From positions 186,001-250,000 of the forward strand of contig CAWBJO010000002.1 of the NCBI GenBank assembly GCA_963789175.1: DNA of 64,000 nt. Reading direction: 5' to 3'. Source of the DNA: CAWBJO01 sp963789175 (GTDB lineage Bacteria > Pseudomonadota > Alphaproteobacteria > Rhizobiales > Aestuariivirgaceae). Numbering within the stretch: position 1 is the first letter of the stretch; each line of letters opens with the position of its first letter. A program made the position numbers and the translations under genes. Below the pieces are notes generated by a model. That model made no database searches, had not been told where the DNA came from, and worked only from the letters and a program-made list of their open reading frames with translations. Positions 24,954 through 33,372 of this stretch are shown piece after piece.

Positions 24954-26579
24954 ATGACCACGACCTCAGGCAGCGGCGAGCAGCGCGTCTTCCTGCGCAA
25001 GGCATCGGGCCTCATTCGAACGGCGGGACTTCTCGACGTTCTGATCTACGACATCGGCATCGTCAGCGTCGGCCTCGGCATCGGCACGATGATGTACTAC
25101 GGGCCGGCCTTCTATCCGGGCGGCAACCTCATCGCGGGAAGCGTCATCGCCGGCGTGATGATGGCCCTCATCTGCCTCGGCATGATCTGCTGGTCGGTGA
25201 CACTGCCGCGGTCGGGCGGCATCTATGTGTTCGGATCGCGCAGCCTGCCGCCGTTCCTGGCATTCACGCTGAGCCTGGTCGAGATCACGGCGTGGCTCTT
25301 CTACTGCGCCATCGCCGCCTACTGGATCGTGCTCCTCGGCATCGCACCGATGTTCGGTCTGCTCGGGCTTCTCAACAACAACCAGGGCCTCACCGACTTT
25401 TCGGCATGGGTGGTACAGCCGTGGCCGAAGTTCATCATCGGATCGCTCATCCTGCTCCTCAGCGCGCTCATCCTGTCGGGCGGCATGCGGAGGTTCCTGC
25501 AATCGCAGAAAGTGGTGTTCTCGGTCGCCATGTTCGGGTCGCTGCTCCTCATCCTCGTGCTGGCGCTGCACTCGCGCGAGGATTTCATGGCGACGTTCAA
25601 TTCGATGATGCAGCCGCTGATGAACACGCCGGACGCCTATAACGACATCATCAAGTCGGCGGCGGCGAACGGCTGGACGACAGCCAACGCCACGTGGCAG
25701 ACGACGGTGCTGGTTTCGAACTGGGCGTTCCTGCCGCTCATCGGTGCTGCGTTCTCGATCTCGATCGCCGGCGAAATCAAGTCGGTCGAACGATCGCAGA
25801 TCTTCGGCATGCTCGGCGCCATCATCATCAACGTCATCATCTGGATGGTGACGATCGCGCTCGCCAACAACGTCTTCGGCTACGACTTCATCGGCTCGGC
25901 CGTCTACAACGAGCTCGCGGTCGGCGGCCAGGGCGTGGCAATGCCGGCCAGCGCGACGATCACGCTGCTCACCGGCGTCCTGACGCAGTCGTGGCTCATA
26001 ACCTTCCTGGTCTCGCTGGGCTTCATCGGCTGGATCTGGATGTGGATCCCTGGAATGCACACATTCGCCGTGCGCGCCGTGGTGGCGTGGGCCTTCGACC
26101 GCGTGGCGCCGAGCCAGCTCGCCACGATATCGCAGACCCGCCATACGCCGTCGGTGGCCATCTGGGTGTGCTGGGTCGTCACCGTGATCTTCATGGCGCT
26201 TTTCAGCTTCTCGAGCTTCTTCGCCACGATCATCATCCTGATCGAGGCGGCGGTGCTCGCATGGAGCATCGTTCTGGCGGCGGGAATCTTCTTCCCCTAC
26301 ATCCGTCCGCACATCTACAACAAATCGCCGATCGCGAAGCATCGGATCCTCGGGCTGCCGGTGATGTCGATCGCCTGCTTCCTGGGCTTCCTCGCTTCGC
26401 AGTTCTATTTCTGGGTGCTGTTCTCCGATCCGGTCGCCGCCGGTCACCAGACGAACCAGGTGATCATCGTCGCCGGAGTGTTCGTCATCGGCATCCTGTT
26501 CTTCTTCTTCATGAAGGCCTATAGAAGGTCGCAAGGCGTCGACGTCAGTCTGGCGTTCAAGGAAATTCCGATCGAGTAG
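24954..26579 (+). CDS. APC family amino acid/amine permease
   Basis: This 541-residue protein has 12 or so hydrophobic segments spread over its length and a strong GGGGAG ribosome site. The early segment LIYDIGIVSVGLGIGTMMYYG and W-S-V-T-L-P-R-S-G-G-I-Y-V-F-G-S-R (helix 2 region, with the family G-G-x-Y) are typical of amino acid-polyamine-organocation permeases. It is the third gene of the glutamine-synthetase-like run and sits 40 bases after the metallophosphoesterase. It probably imports or exchanges an amine or amino acid of the pathway. The substrate cannot be told from sequence. Confidence 0.85.
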   Translation: MTTTSGSGEQRVFLRKASGLIRTAGLLDVLIYDIGIVSVGLGIGTMMYYGPAFYPGGNLIAGSVIAGVMMALICLGMICWSVTLPRSGGIYVFGSRSLPPFLAFTLSLVEITAWLFYCAIAAYWIVLLGIAPMFGLLGLLNNNQGLTDFSAWVVQPWPKFIIGSLILLLSALILSGGMRRFLQSQKVVFSVAMFGSLLLILVLALHSREDFMATFNSMMQPLMNTPDAYNDIIKSAAANGWTTANATWQTTVLVSNWAFLPLIGAAFSISIAGEIKSVERSQIFGMLGAIIINVIIWMVTIALANNVFGYDFIGSAVYNELAVGGQGVAMPASATITLLTGVLTQSWLITFLVSLGFIGWIWMWIPGMHTFAVRAVVAWAFDRVAPSQLATISQTRHTPSVAIWVCWVVTVIFMALFSFSSFFATIIILIEAAVLAWSIVLAAGIFFPYIRPHIYNKSPIAKHRILGLPVMSIACFLGFLASQFYFWVLFSDPVAAGHQTNQVIIVAGVFVIGILFFFFMKAYRRSQGVDVSLAFKEIPIE

Positions 26580-26599
26580 GACGGACGAAGCAGCAGTCC

Positions 26600-27373
26600 A
26601 TGAGCCTCAAGAATCTGCATTTCGTCGACGAGGCTCTCAGACTGGCGCAGAAGGCGGAGGAGCAGGGAATCCGGCTGCGGATTCTCGGCTCCATCGCCTA
26701 TCGCATCCACTCTCCGAAGAACGTTCACCTTTTCGCCGAGATGGAGCGCGAGCTCACCGACGTCGATTTCGGCGCCGAGCGGCGGCAGGGTCATGCGATC
26801 CGGGAGTTCATGAAGGGCGAAGGCTACCATTCCAACGACGGCATGTTCGTGGGTACGGAGGGGGCGCGGCACGTCTACAACCACCCTGAATGGCCGCTGC
26901 ACGTCGACGTGTTCACCGACGAGCTCAACTACTGCCATCCGATCTCGTTCAGGGGGCGACTGGAACTCGATTTTCCGACCATAACGACGACCGACCTGCT
27001 GCTCGAGAAGATGCAGATCGTCGAGATCAACCTGAAGGACCTGAAGGATACGATGGTGCTGCTGCTCGAGCATCCGATCGGCGACAGCTCGGCAGGGCGG
27101 GAAAGCATCGACGAGCGCTACATCGTCGACATCATGGCTCGCGACTGGGGGTTCTACTACACGTTCACGACCAACCTCAGGAAGGTGGTGGACTTCATAC
27201 CCCAGATGCCGGCGCTCGGAGATGCAGGCGGGGCCGTCATCCGCGGCCGCATCGACGACCTCCTGCGCAGGATCGAGACGGCTCCAAAATCCATGAAATG
27301 GAACCTCAGGGCCAAGATCGGACCGCGCGTGCGCTGGTACCAGGAGGTTTCGGAAAAAGGAGAAATCTTCTAA
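26600..27373 (+). CDS. Nucleotidyltransferase-like protein
   Basis: This 257-residue protein has I-L-G-S-I-A-Y-R at about residue 27 and E-L-T-D-V-D-F-G at about 50, followed by L-H-V-D-V-F-T-D near 97. Together these suggest a polymerase-beta-like nucleotidyltransferase fold (GS then D-x-D then a third D). The spacing between GS and the D-V-D, about 24 residues, is longer than the classical 9-13, so the call is tentative. A helical C-terminal half follows. It is 20 bases after the permease and in the same run as a metallophosphoesterase and a glutamine-synthetase-like ligase, which are possible substrates. Confidence 0.55.
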   Translation: MSLKNLHFVDEALRLAQKAEEQGIRLRILGSIAYRIHSPKNVHLFAEMERELTDVDFGAERRQGHAIREFMKGEGYHSNDGMFVGTEGARHVYNHPEWPLHVDVFTDELNYCHPISFRGRLELDFPTITTTDLLLEKMQIVEINLKDLKDTMVLLLEHPIGDSSAGRESIDERYIVDIMARDWGFYYTFTTNLRKVVDFIPQMPALGDAGGAVIRGRIDDLLRRIETAPKSMKWNLRAKIGPRVRWYQEVSEKGEIF

Positions 27374-27503
27374 AGAGCCGGCGCGGCGTCACGGGGATGC
27401 CATTGCCCGGTTCCCGCGGCGATGGTTAAATAGCTGCAGGGAGAGCTGGAATCCGGCTCCATACGCTCGGATCCAGACCTCGGACAGGGAGGAGTACAAT
27501 TCC

Positions 27504-28733
27504 ATGAGTATGAGATCGTGGCTGCCATCCGCAGCCCGCGCGTTTGCCGTCGTGGCGCTGGTTGCGCTCGCTGCGGCGTCGGGCTCGGTCGAGAGCCTCG
27601 CACAGGCCATCAAGATCGGCGCCCCCATACCGCAGACCGGGCCGTTCGCCAGCGACGGCGGCGTGATGGAAAAAGCGATCAAGCTGGCCGTCTCCGATCT
27701 CAACAAGTCCGGCGGCGTGCTCGGCCGTCAGGTCGAGGTCGAGTTCTTCGACATCGGCGATCTGTCGCCCGACAAGCTGCAGGCGGCGGCCGCCAACCTC
27801 ATCGACCGCGGCAAGGCCGATTTCATCGTGACGGGCTATGGCGGCTTCGGTCCCGACATTCCGGCCTTCTGCCCGCAGGGCGTGCCGTTCATTCACAACG
27901 ACGCATTCACGAGCGTCGTCGACATGATGAACAATATGGGCTGCACGAGCATCTTCAACGCGTCGGACGTCGAGGCCGCGTATGGGAAGGTCATGTTCGA
28001 CCAGATCAACACGCTCGGCCTCACCTTCAAGAACAAGAAGATGGCGATCGTGCATGGTCCGTATGAATGGGAATCGGGCCTGAGCAAGTCGATGGCCGAA
28101 GCTGCGAAGGCGCAGGGCTGGGAGATCGTCGTTCAGGAGGAAGTGCCCTACGAAAGCGTGCAGTGGTCGGGCATCCTGAGCAAGATCCGCGCCGCCGATC
28201 CGGCCATCGTCCATATCGAGGTCCTGGACACCGGACTCACCAACACCTTCATCCAGCAGTATCTCGAGAATCCGGTAAAAGGCGCGATTCTCAATGCCGG
28301 CTACGCGGCGAGCATTCCGGCCTTCGGCGAAGTCATCACCAAGAGCAACGTCGAGGGTGTGCTCGGCATGACCCTGTCGGCGCAGCTGCCGGGATCGGAC
28401 GGCGATGCCTTCGCCCAGAAATGGCGGGACGCCTACAACGAGGAGCCGCCGTGGAGCCTCGCCGCCCAGCTATACGACGAGGTGAACATGTGGGCGGCGG
28501 CCGTCACCCAGGCCGGCAATCCTTCCGATCACGCCGCAGTGGTCAAGGCACTCAAGGAGATGAGCTTCAAAGGCCTGACGGGCACCCTCAAGTTCAACGA
28601 GCGCTTCATGATCCTGACGAGCGACGCCAGCCAGCCGGCGTTCCTCTTCCAGGTCCAGGACAAGAAGCTCGTGCCGCTCATGATCGGCACCAAGAAGACG
28701 GGCGAATTCGTCGAGCCAAGCTGGGCGAAGTAA
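27504..28733 (+). CDS. Branched-chain amino acid/amide-type ABC transporter substrate-binding protein
   Basis: This 409-residue periplasmic protein has a signal peptide cleaved near S-L-A-Q-A (about residue 35). The mature protein begins IKIGAPIPQTGPFASDGG, the standard start of type I Peripla_BP_6 (LivK-like) proteins. A strong GGGAGGAG precedes the ATG. The family binds branched-chain amino acids, urea, short amides, aromatic acids and other small polar molecules. The genes for two ATPases and two permeases follow in order, with oxygenase and ureohydrolase genes after them, so a guanidino or N-alkylated nitrogen compound is a reasonable but unproven ligand. Confidence 0.9.
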   Translation: MSMRSWLPSAARAFAVVALVALAAASGSVESLAQAIKIGAPIPQTGPFASDGGVMEKAIKLAVSDLNKSGGVLGRQVEVEFFDIGDLSPDKLQAAAANLIDRGKADFIVTGYGGFGPDIPAFCPQGVPFIHNDAFTSVVDMMNNMGCTSIFNASDVEAAYGKVMFDQINTLGLTFKNKKMAIVHGPYEWESGLSKSMAEAAKAQGWEIVVQEEVPYESVQWSGILSKIRAADPAIVHIEVLDTGLTNTFIQQYLENPVKGAILNAGYAASIPAFGEVITKSNVEGVLGMTLSAQLPGSDGDAFAQKWRDAYNEEPPWSLAAQLYDEVNMWAAAVTQAGNPSDHAAVVKALKEMSFKGLTGTLKFNERFMILTSDASQPAFLFQVQDKKLVPLMIGTKKTGEFVEPSWAK

Positions 28734-28820
28734 GAGGTCGGGCAGGAGGATGAGGACGTTCGGTACCAGCCTCCTGCCGCCGGCCACCGCGACCGCCGAA
28801 CCGGTCGCGACGGTGCAGAC

Positions 28821-29573
28821 GTGAGCGCGGCGGCCGCAGACGTCCCGCTCATGTCCCTCAAGGGCGTGAGCAAGCGCTTCGGCGGGCTCAAGGCCATCGA
28901 CGACCTGAGCCTCGACATCAAGGCCGGCGAGATCCTCGGCATCGCCGGTCCCAACGGGGCGGGAAAGACGACCCTGCTCAATGTGTGCACCGGACACCTG
29001 CAGCCGACCTCGGGCGTGCTGCTGTTCGAGGGCCGCCCGGCGAGCGGGCTTACACCGCATCGCCACTGCCATCTGGGCATTGCGCGGACCTTCCAGATTC
29101 CGCAGGTCTTCGCATCGCTGTCGGTCGAGGAAAACGTCGCCACCGGCGCCACCTTCGGGCGTGCGGGACGGGAAGGCATCGATCCGAACGGACAACTCGC
29201 CGAAGTGATGCAGCTCGTCGGCCTGACGCGGCAGCGGCACGACGATGTCACGCGGGTCGATCTCCTCACCCGCAAGCGCATCATGCTCGCGGCGGCCCTC
29301 GCGACACGGCCGAAAATCATCTTCCTCGACGAACCGCTGAGCGGACTGAACGCCGAGGAGGTCGACGTTTTCGTCGATCTCTTCCGCCACCTGCATGCCG
29401 CGCTGGCACTGACCTTCGTCATCGTCGAGCACAAGGTGCGGGCGCTGGCGGCGCTGTCGCAACGCATCCTCATCCTCAATTTCGGGTCGCTCCTGTGCCT
29501 CGACCGGCCCGCGGTCGTGCTCAACGACCCGCGCGTCGTCGACGTCTATCTGGGATCGCAGAATCTTGCTTAG
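28821..29573 (+). CDS. LivG-type ABC transporter ATP-binding protein
   Basis: This 250-residue ATPase starts at a GTG; an ATG 11 codons on is possible. Walker A is GPNGAGKTT at about residue 46 and Walker B IIFLDEPLSGL near 170; the switch region is IVEHKVRAL. The signature position, normally LSGGQ, reads V-D-L-L-T-R-K-R. Relatives often have L-T-L-A-G-R-K-R there, so this is an extreme variant. It forms one importer with the genes on either side. The stop overlaps the next ATPase start by eight bases. Confidence 0.88.
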   Translation: MSAAAADVPLMSLKGVSKRFGGLKAIDDLSLDIKAGEILGIAGPNGAGKTTLLNVCTGHLQPTSGVLLFEGRPASGLTPHRHCHLGIARTFQIPQVFASLSVEENVATGATFGRAGREGIDPNGQLAEVMQLVGLTRQRHDDVTRVDLLTRKRIMLAAALATRPKIIFLDEPLSGLNAEEVDVFVDLFRHLHAALALTFVIVEHKVRALAALSQRILILNFGSLLCLDRPAVVLNDPRVVDVYLGSQNLA

Positions 29574-30279
29574 CGTCCAGCAGCTGCATGTCTTCTACGA
29601 GGACTTCCACGTCCTGCACGGCGTGTCGCTGCAGGTCGAAGAGGGAGAGCTCGTCGGCGTCGTCGGCGCCAACGGACACGGCAAGAGCACCCTCCTGAAG
29701 GCGGTGTGCGGCCTCGTGCCGATCGCCTCGGGCGACGTTCTCTACGAAGGAAGAAGCATCCGATCGGCCAGAATGCCGGAGCTCGTCGCGGCCGGGCTCG
29801 TCTACGTCGCGGAGGATCGGCGGCTCTTTCCCGATATGACGGTGCGGGAAAACCTGCTTCTCGGCGCTTACCTGGCGCGCGGGAGGGGGCAGGAACGCGC
29901 CTCGCTCGACCGGGTCTTCGGCCTCTATCCCCGGCTGGCGGAACGCCAGCAGCAGCTCGCCCGCACGCTCAGCGGCGGCGAGGCGCAGATGCTGGCGCTC
30001 GGCCGCGGGCTGATGTCTGCGCCACGGCTATTGGCGATCGACGAACCGTCGCTCGGGTTGGCGCCGAAGCTCGTCGATGCGATGCTGAAGACGATCGCCG
30101 AGCTCAAGGCCGGCGGGACGACCATCCTGCTCGTCGAGCAAAGCCTCAGCCTCATCGAAGGGATCGTCGATCGCGTCTACCGGCTGGAGGAAGGCATGCT
30201 AGCGGGCGGCGGCGCGGCACCGCGCACCGCCGGCAAGCGGACGGCGACCGAGACGCACACGCATCCAAGAGGTCCGTGA
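29566..30279 (+). CDS. LivF-type ABC transporter ATP-binding protein
   Basis: This 237-residue ATPase starts at a TTG that overlaps the LivG stop. Walker A is G-A-N-G-H-G-K-S-T, with H in the place of the usual A. The signature LSGGEAQMLALGRGL is canonical, and Walker B is L-A-I-D-E-P-S-L-G-L. With a regular signature here and a deviant one in the partner, the two nucleotide sites of the heterodimer are not equivalent. Its stop overlaps a possible GTG start of the permease downstream. Confidence 0.9.
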   Translation: MLSVQQLHVFYEDFHVLHGVSLQVEEGELVGVVGANGHGKSTLLKAVCGLVPIASGDVLYEGRSIRSARMPELVAAGLVYVAEDRRLFPDMTVRENLLLGAYLARGRGQERASLDRVFGLYPRLAERQQQLARTLSGGEAQMLALGRGLMSAPRLLAIDEPSLGLAPKLVDAMLKTIAELKAGGTTILLVEQSLSLIEGIVDRVYRLEEGMLAGGGAAPRTAGKRTATETHTHPRGP

Positions 30280-30287
30280 GGCCAGGC

Positions 30288-31172
30288 ATGCAGCAGTTCT
30301 TCGAAGTCCTGTTCGGCGGCATCGCACAATCGGCGGTCTACTGCATCATCGCCTTTGGACTGTCGCTGGTCTACGGCACGGCCCGCACTTTGAACTTCGC
30401 CCATGGCGCCCTCTATACGACGGGTGCGTACATCGCCTGGGTGCTGACCACGGGATATATCGGACTGCCGCTGTGGATCGCCGTCTTCATCCTGATCCCC
30501 ATCCTGTTCGGCATCGGCGTGGGGATCGAGAGGGCGATGATGCGGCCGCTTCGGCGCGGCCGGGACTGGAAGATGACGGCGATGATGGTCACGCTCGGCC
30601 TCGCCTTCGTCCTCGACAACGCCAACCTTATTCTGTTCGGAGCGGTCGCCAAGCCGCTGCCGGCCTTCGTCGACGGCACAGTCTCGATCTTCGGCATCGT
30701 CGTCTCCGCCTACCGGCTCGCCGTCCTCGTCATCGCGCTGATGATCGTGGCGCTGCTCGAGCTCTTCCTGAACGGGACGCGTTTCGGCTGGGCGGTCAGG
30801 GCCGTCGCACAGGACATGCAGGGCGCAAGCCAGGTCGGCATCGACGTCGACCGCATTTATGCCTTCACCTTCGGCCTGTCGGTGGTGCTAACGGGGCTTG
30901 CCGGCCTGCTGCTGGCGCCGATCTTCCTCATCTCGCCGCAGGGCGGATGGGAGCCGTTCCTCAAGGCCTTCGTGATCGTGGTGTTCGGCGGTCTCGGCAG
31001 CACGCGCGGCGCTGTCGTCGCGGCCTTCGTGCTGGGCACGGTAGAGGCCTTCGTCGTCTACAACATCGGCGCCAACTGGACGATGCCGATCTGGCTCCTG
31101 ACGCTGCTCGTCGTGCTGATGATCCGGCCGCAGGGTCTCATGGGCGGCACACGGTCGGAGGTGCTCGGATGA
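30288..31172 (+). CDS. LivH-type branched-chain ABC transporter permease
   Basis: The product is 294 residues from the ATG at 30288; a GTG at 30276 overlapping the LivF stop is an alternative. About eight transmembrane segments are visible, and the N-terminal G-L-S-L-V-Y-G-T-A-R-T-L-N-F-A-H-G-A is the family marker. The ATPase-docking loop FGGLGSTRGAVVAA occurs near residue 230. It pairs with the LivM-type permease that starts in an ATGA overlap with its stop. Membrane component; the substrate is set by the binding protein. Confidence 0.92.
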   Translation: MQQFFEVLFGGIAQSAVYCIIAFGLSLVYGTARTLNFAHGALYTTGAYIAWVLTTGYIGLPLWIAVFILIPILFGIGVGIERAMMRPLRRGRDWKMTAMMVTLGLAFVLDNANLILFGAVAKPLPAFVDGTVSIFGIVVSAYRLAVLVIALMIVALLELFLNGTRFGWAVRAVAQDMQGASQVGIDVDRIYAFTFGLSVVLTGLAGLLLAPIFLISPQGGWEPFLKAFVIVVFGGLGSTRGAVVAAFVLGTVEAFVVYNIGANWTMPIWLLTLLVVLMIRPQGLMGGTRSEVLG

Positions 31173-32224
31173 CCTCTCCGCCGAAAGCGACGGCGGTTTC
31201 GGCAGGCGGCGACAGGGACCGCCTGAAGCGCATCCTTCTCGTTTACATCGTCGGAGTCGGCGCATTCGCGGCGGCAGGGCCGTTCATAACCGACAGCTAC
31301 ATGCGGCACGTTCTGATCCTCTGCTTCCTGTGGTGCATCGTCGCCGCGGCGTGGGACCTGGTCCTCGGCTACGCCGGCATCTTCAACTACGGGCAGCTCG
31401 TTTTCTTTGCGGCGGGCGCCTATGCAACCGCCATGCTGACGCTGAACGCCGGACTGCCGCCGGTCGCCGGGCTTGCCGCCGCGACCGTCATAACAGCTGC
31501 CGTCGGGCTGCTCATCGGACTGCCGTGCCTTCGCCTGCGCGGGGAATACATCGCGCTATTCACCTTCTCCGTCCATCTGGCCATGCCGCCGCTGATACAG
31601 CAGGCGAAGCCGCTCGGCACCGGCGGCACGATGGGGCTGTTCGGCGTACCGGCGCTGGAGGCATTCGGCGTGGCGCTCGGACCGCTCAACAAGCTCGGAT
31701 GGTACTACGCCGCCCTCGGCTTCGCGGCGGCAGCGGTCTTCCTCGTCTACTTCATCGCGCTGCGAAGCCGGACCGGGCGGGCGTTCGTGGCGTTGCGCGA
31801 TTCCGAGAACTTCGCGCGATCGCTCGGCATCGACGACTTCAAGTACAAGCTCGTCGCCTTCACCGTCTCGGCCGCGATAACCGGCTTCGCCGGCGCGCTC
31901 TATGCCCACTATACGTCGGTCGTGACCCCGAAGATCCTCGGCAACGAGTTCTTCCTTCTCGTCATCGTCATGCTAGCCATCGGCGGCATCGGCAGATTCC
32001 CCGGAGCGATCCTGGGTGCGTTCGCCGTCACGATCCTCAATGAGCTCCTGCGCGGGGTGGGCATCTTCCGGCTCCTGATCCTGGGGCTCCTGGTCGTCCT
32101 CACCCTGCTGCTCCTGCCGAACGGCGTCGTGTCGCTCAAGGAGCGGCTGCGGCGCTGCGGCCGATCTAGGGCGGCGCAGTCCGCCGCTCTTCACAATTCG
32201 CTGGCAAGAAAGGAAAAGACATGA
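31169..32224 (+). CDS. LivM-type branched-chain ABC transporter permease
   Basis: This 351-residue permease has some ten hydrophobic segments after a short cytoplasmic tail. W-D-L-V-L-G-Y-A-G-I-F-N-Y-G-Q-L-V-F-F marks the LivM family, and I-G-G-I-G-R-F-P-G-A is the docking loop. About 20 basic and polar residues end the chain. It overlaps LivH by ATGA at its start and the Rieske oxygenase by ATGA at its stop. The translational coupling to an oxygenase is strong evidence that importer and oxygenase serve the same substrate. Confidence 0.92.
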   Translation: MTSPPKATAVSAGGDRDRLKRILLVYIVGVGAFAAAGPFITDSYMRHVLILCFLWCIVAAAWDLVLGYAGIFNYGQLVFFAAGAYATAMLTLNAGLPPVAGLAAATVITAAVGLLIGLPCLRLRGEYIALFTFSVHLAMPPLIQQAKPLGTGGTMGLFGVPALEAFGVALGPLNKLGWYYAALGFAAAAVFLVYFIALRSRTGRAFVALRDSENFARSLGIDDFKYKLVAFTVSAAITGFAGALYAHYTSVVTPKILGNEFFLLVIVMLAIGGIGRFPGAILGAFAVTILNELLRGVGIFRLLILGLLVVLTLLLLPNGVVSLKERLRRCGRSRAAQSAALHNSLARKEKT

Positions 32225-33333
32225 CGACGGCCTATCCCGTGTCGCGCGAAGCCGCCGGTGTGCTGCGTGGCGCGCCGCAACGGGACTATCTCGACCCGCA
32301 GCTCTTCGAGCAGGAATTGGCCAGGGTCTTCGATGCCGACTGGATCATGGTCGGCCGGCAGGGTGCCATCCCCAATCCGGGGGACTACATGACGGCGACG
32401 GTCGGGCGACGGCCGATCTTCTGCGTCCGCCAGAAGGACGGCTCGATCCGGGCCTTCGCCAATTTCTGCCTGCACCGCTATTCCAGGCTGGTGAGCGGAC
32501 GCGGCACGGCGCGGCGGATCGTCTGCCCGTACCACGCGTGGACCTACGACATATCGGGGCAGCTCATCGGCATCACCGACCCGAAGGGCTTCGGCAGCGC
32601 CCGCAAGGAGGACATGCGGCTGTGCGAGCTCGCCTGCGAGGTGTGGCTCGGCTTCATCTTCGTATCGAAGCGGCGCGACCTGCCGTCGATGGCGAGCAAG
32701 CTCAAGCCGCTCGAAAAGCACTTCGCCAACTACGACCTCTCCGCCTACGAGGATCGCTATGCGGTCGAGGAAGAGATCTGGGAGGGCAACTGGAAGCTCG
32801 TCTACGAGAACTTCGTCGAGTGCTATCACGTCACCTACGCCCACAAGGGATCGATCGGCCCGACCAATCCGACGCGCCTGACGGAGCTCGGGCCGATGGG
32901 CCAGGCGCAGTTCTCGGTCCACTACAATCCGTATCGCGAGGAGGACTACCCGGAGGTCCACAACCCGGCGCTGACCGACGACCAGAAGCGGCGGCTGCTG
33001 GTCACGGGAATCTATCCGAACGGCCTCGTGGCCGTCGATGCGAACTTCCTGTGGTGGATGGTGCTCGAACCGCAGACGGTCAACCGCACCAACGGGCGAT
33101 GGGGCGTGTCGTTCACGCCGCACGCCATGCGCAACATGACGGATGCCGACGCCTTCGCGGCCAAGACGCTCGATGTCATCCGAACCGCGACGGTCGAGGA
33201 CAAGCAGGTCGTGGCCGGCGTGCAGCAGGGCCTGACATTCGGCGCCGACGAGCCGGGCTACCTGCACGCCACGCTCGAGATCTATGTCGACGAGTTCCGC
33301 AAGTATCTCGATCGAATGCTCGGACGCGGCTGA
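32221..33333 (+). CDS. Rieske non-heme iron oxygenase, alpha subunit (GbcA/CntA-like)
   Basis: This 370-residue protein has the Rieske [2Fe-2S] pattern C-L-H at about residue 88 and C-P-Y-H about 20 residues later. The mononuclear iron motif is N-F-V-E-C-Y-H-V-T-Y-A-H at about 198. The residue bridging the two centres is Glu, as in the carnitine (CntA) and glycine-betaine (GbcA) oxygenases, instead of the Asp of aromatic-ring dioxygenases. Such enzymes cleave C-N bonds or remove N-methyl groups. No reductase partner gene lies next to it. Its start overlaps the importer's stop, and two ureohydrolase genes follow after 39 bases. Confidence 0.87.
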   Translation: MTTAYPVSREAAGVLRGAPQRDYLDPQLFEQELARVFDADWIMVGRQGAIPNPGDYMTATVGRRPIFCVRQKDGSIRAFANFCLHRYSRLVSGRGTARRIVCPYHAWTYDISGQLIGITDPKGFGSARKEDMRLCELACEVWLGFIFVSKRRDLPSMASKLKPLEKHFANYDLSAYEDRYAVEEEIWEGNWKLVYENFVECYHVTYAHKGSIGPTNPTRLTELGPMGQAQFSVHYNPYREEDYPEVHNPALTDDQKRRLLVTGIYPNGLVAVDANFLWWMVLEPQTVNRTNGRWGVSFTPHAMRNMTDADAFAAKTLDVIRTATVEDKQVVAGVQQGLTFGADEPGYLHATLEIYVDEFRKYLDRMLGRG

Positions 33334-33372
33334 AACCCGGATCGCTACACTGAACGCCATCGGAGAGAGAAC

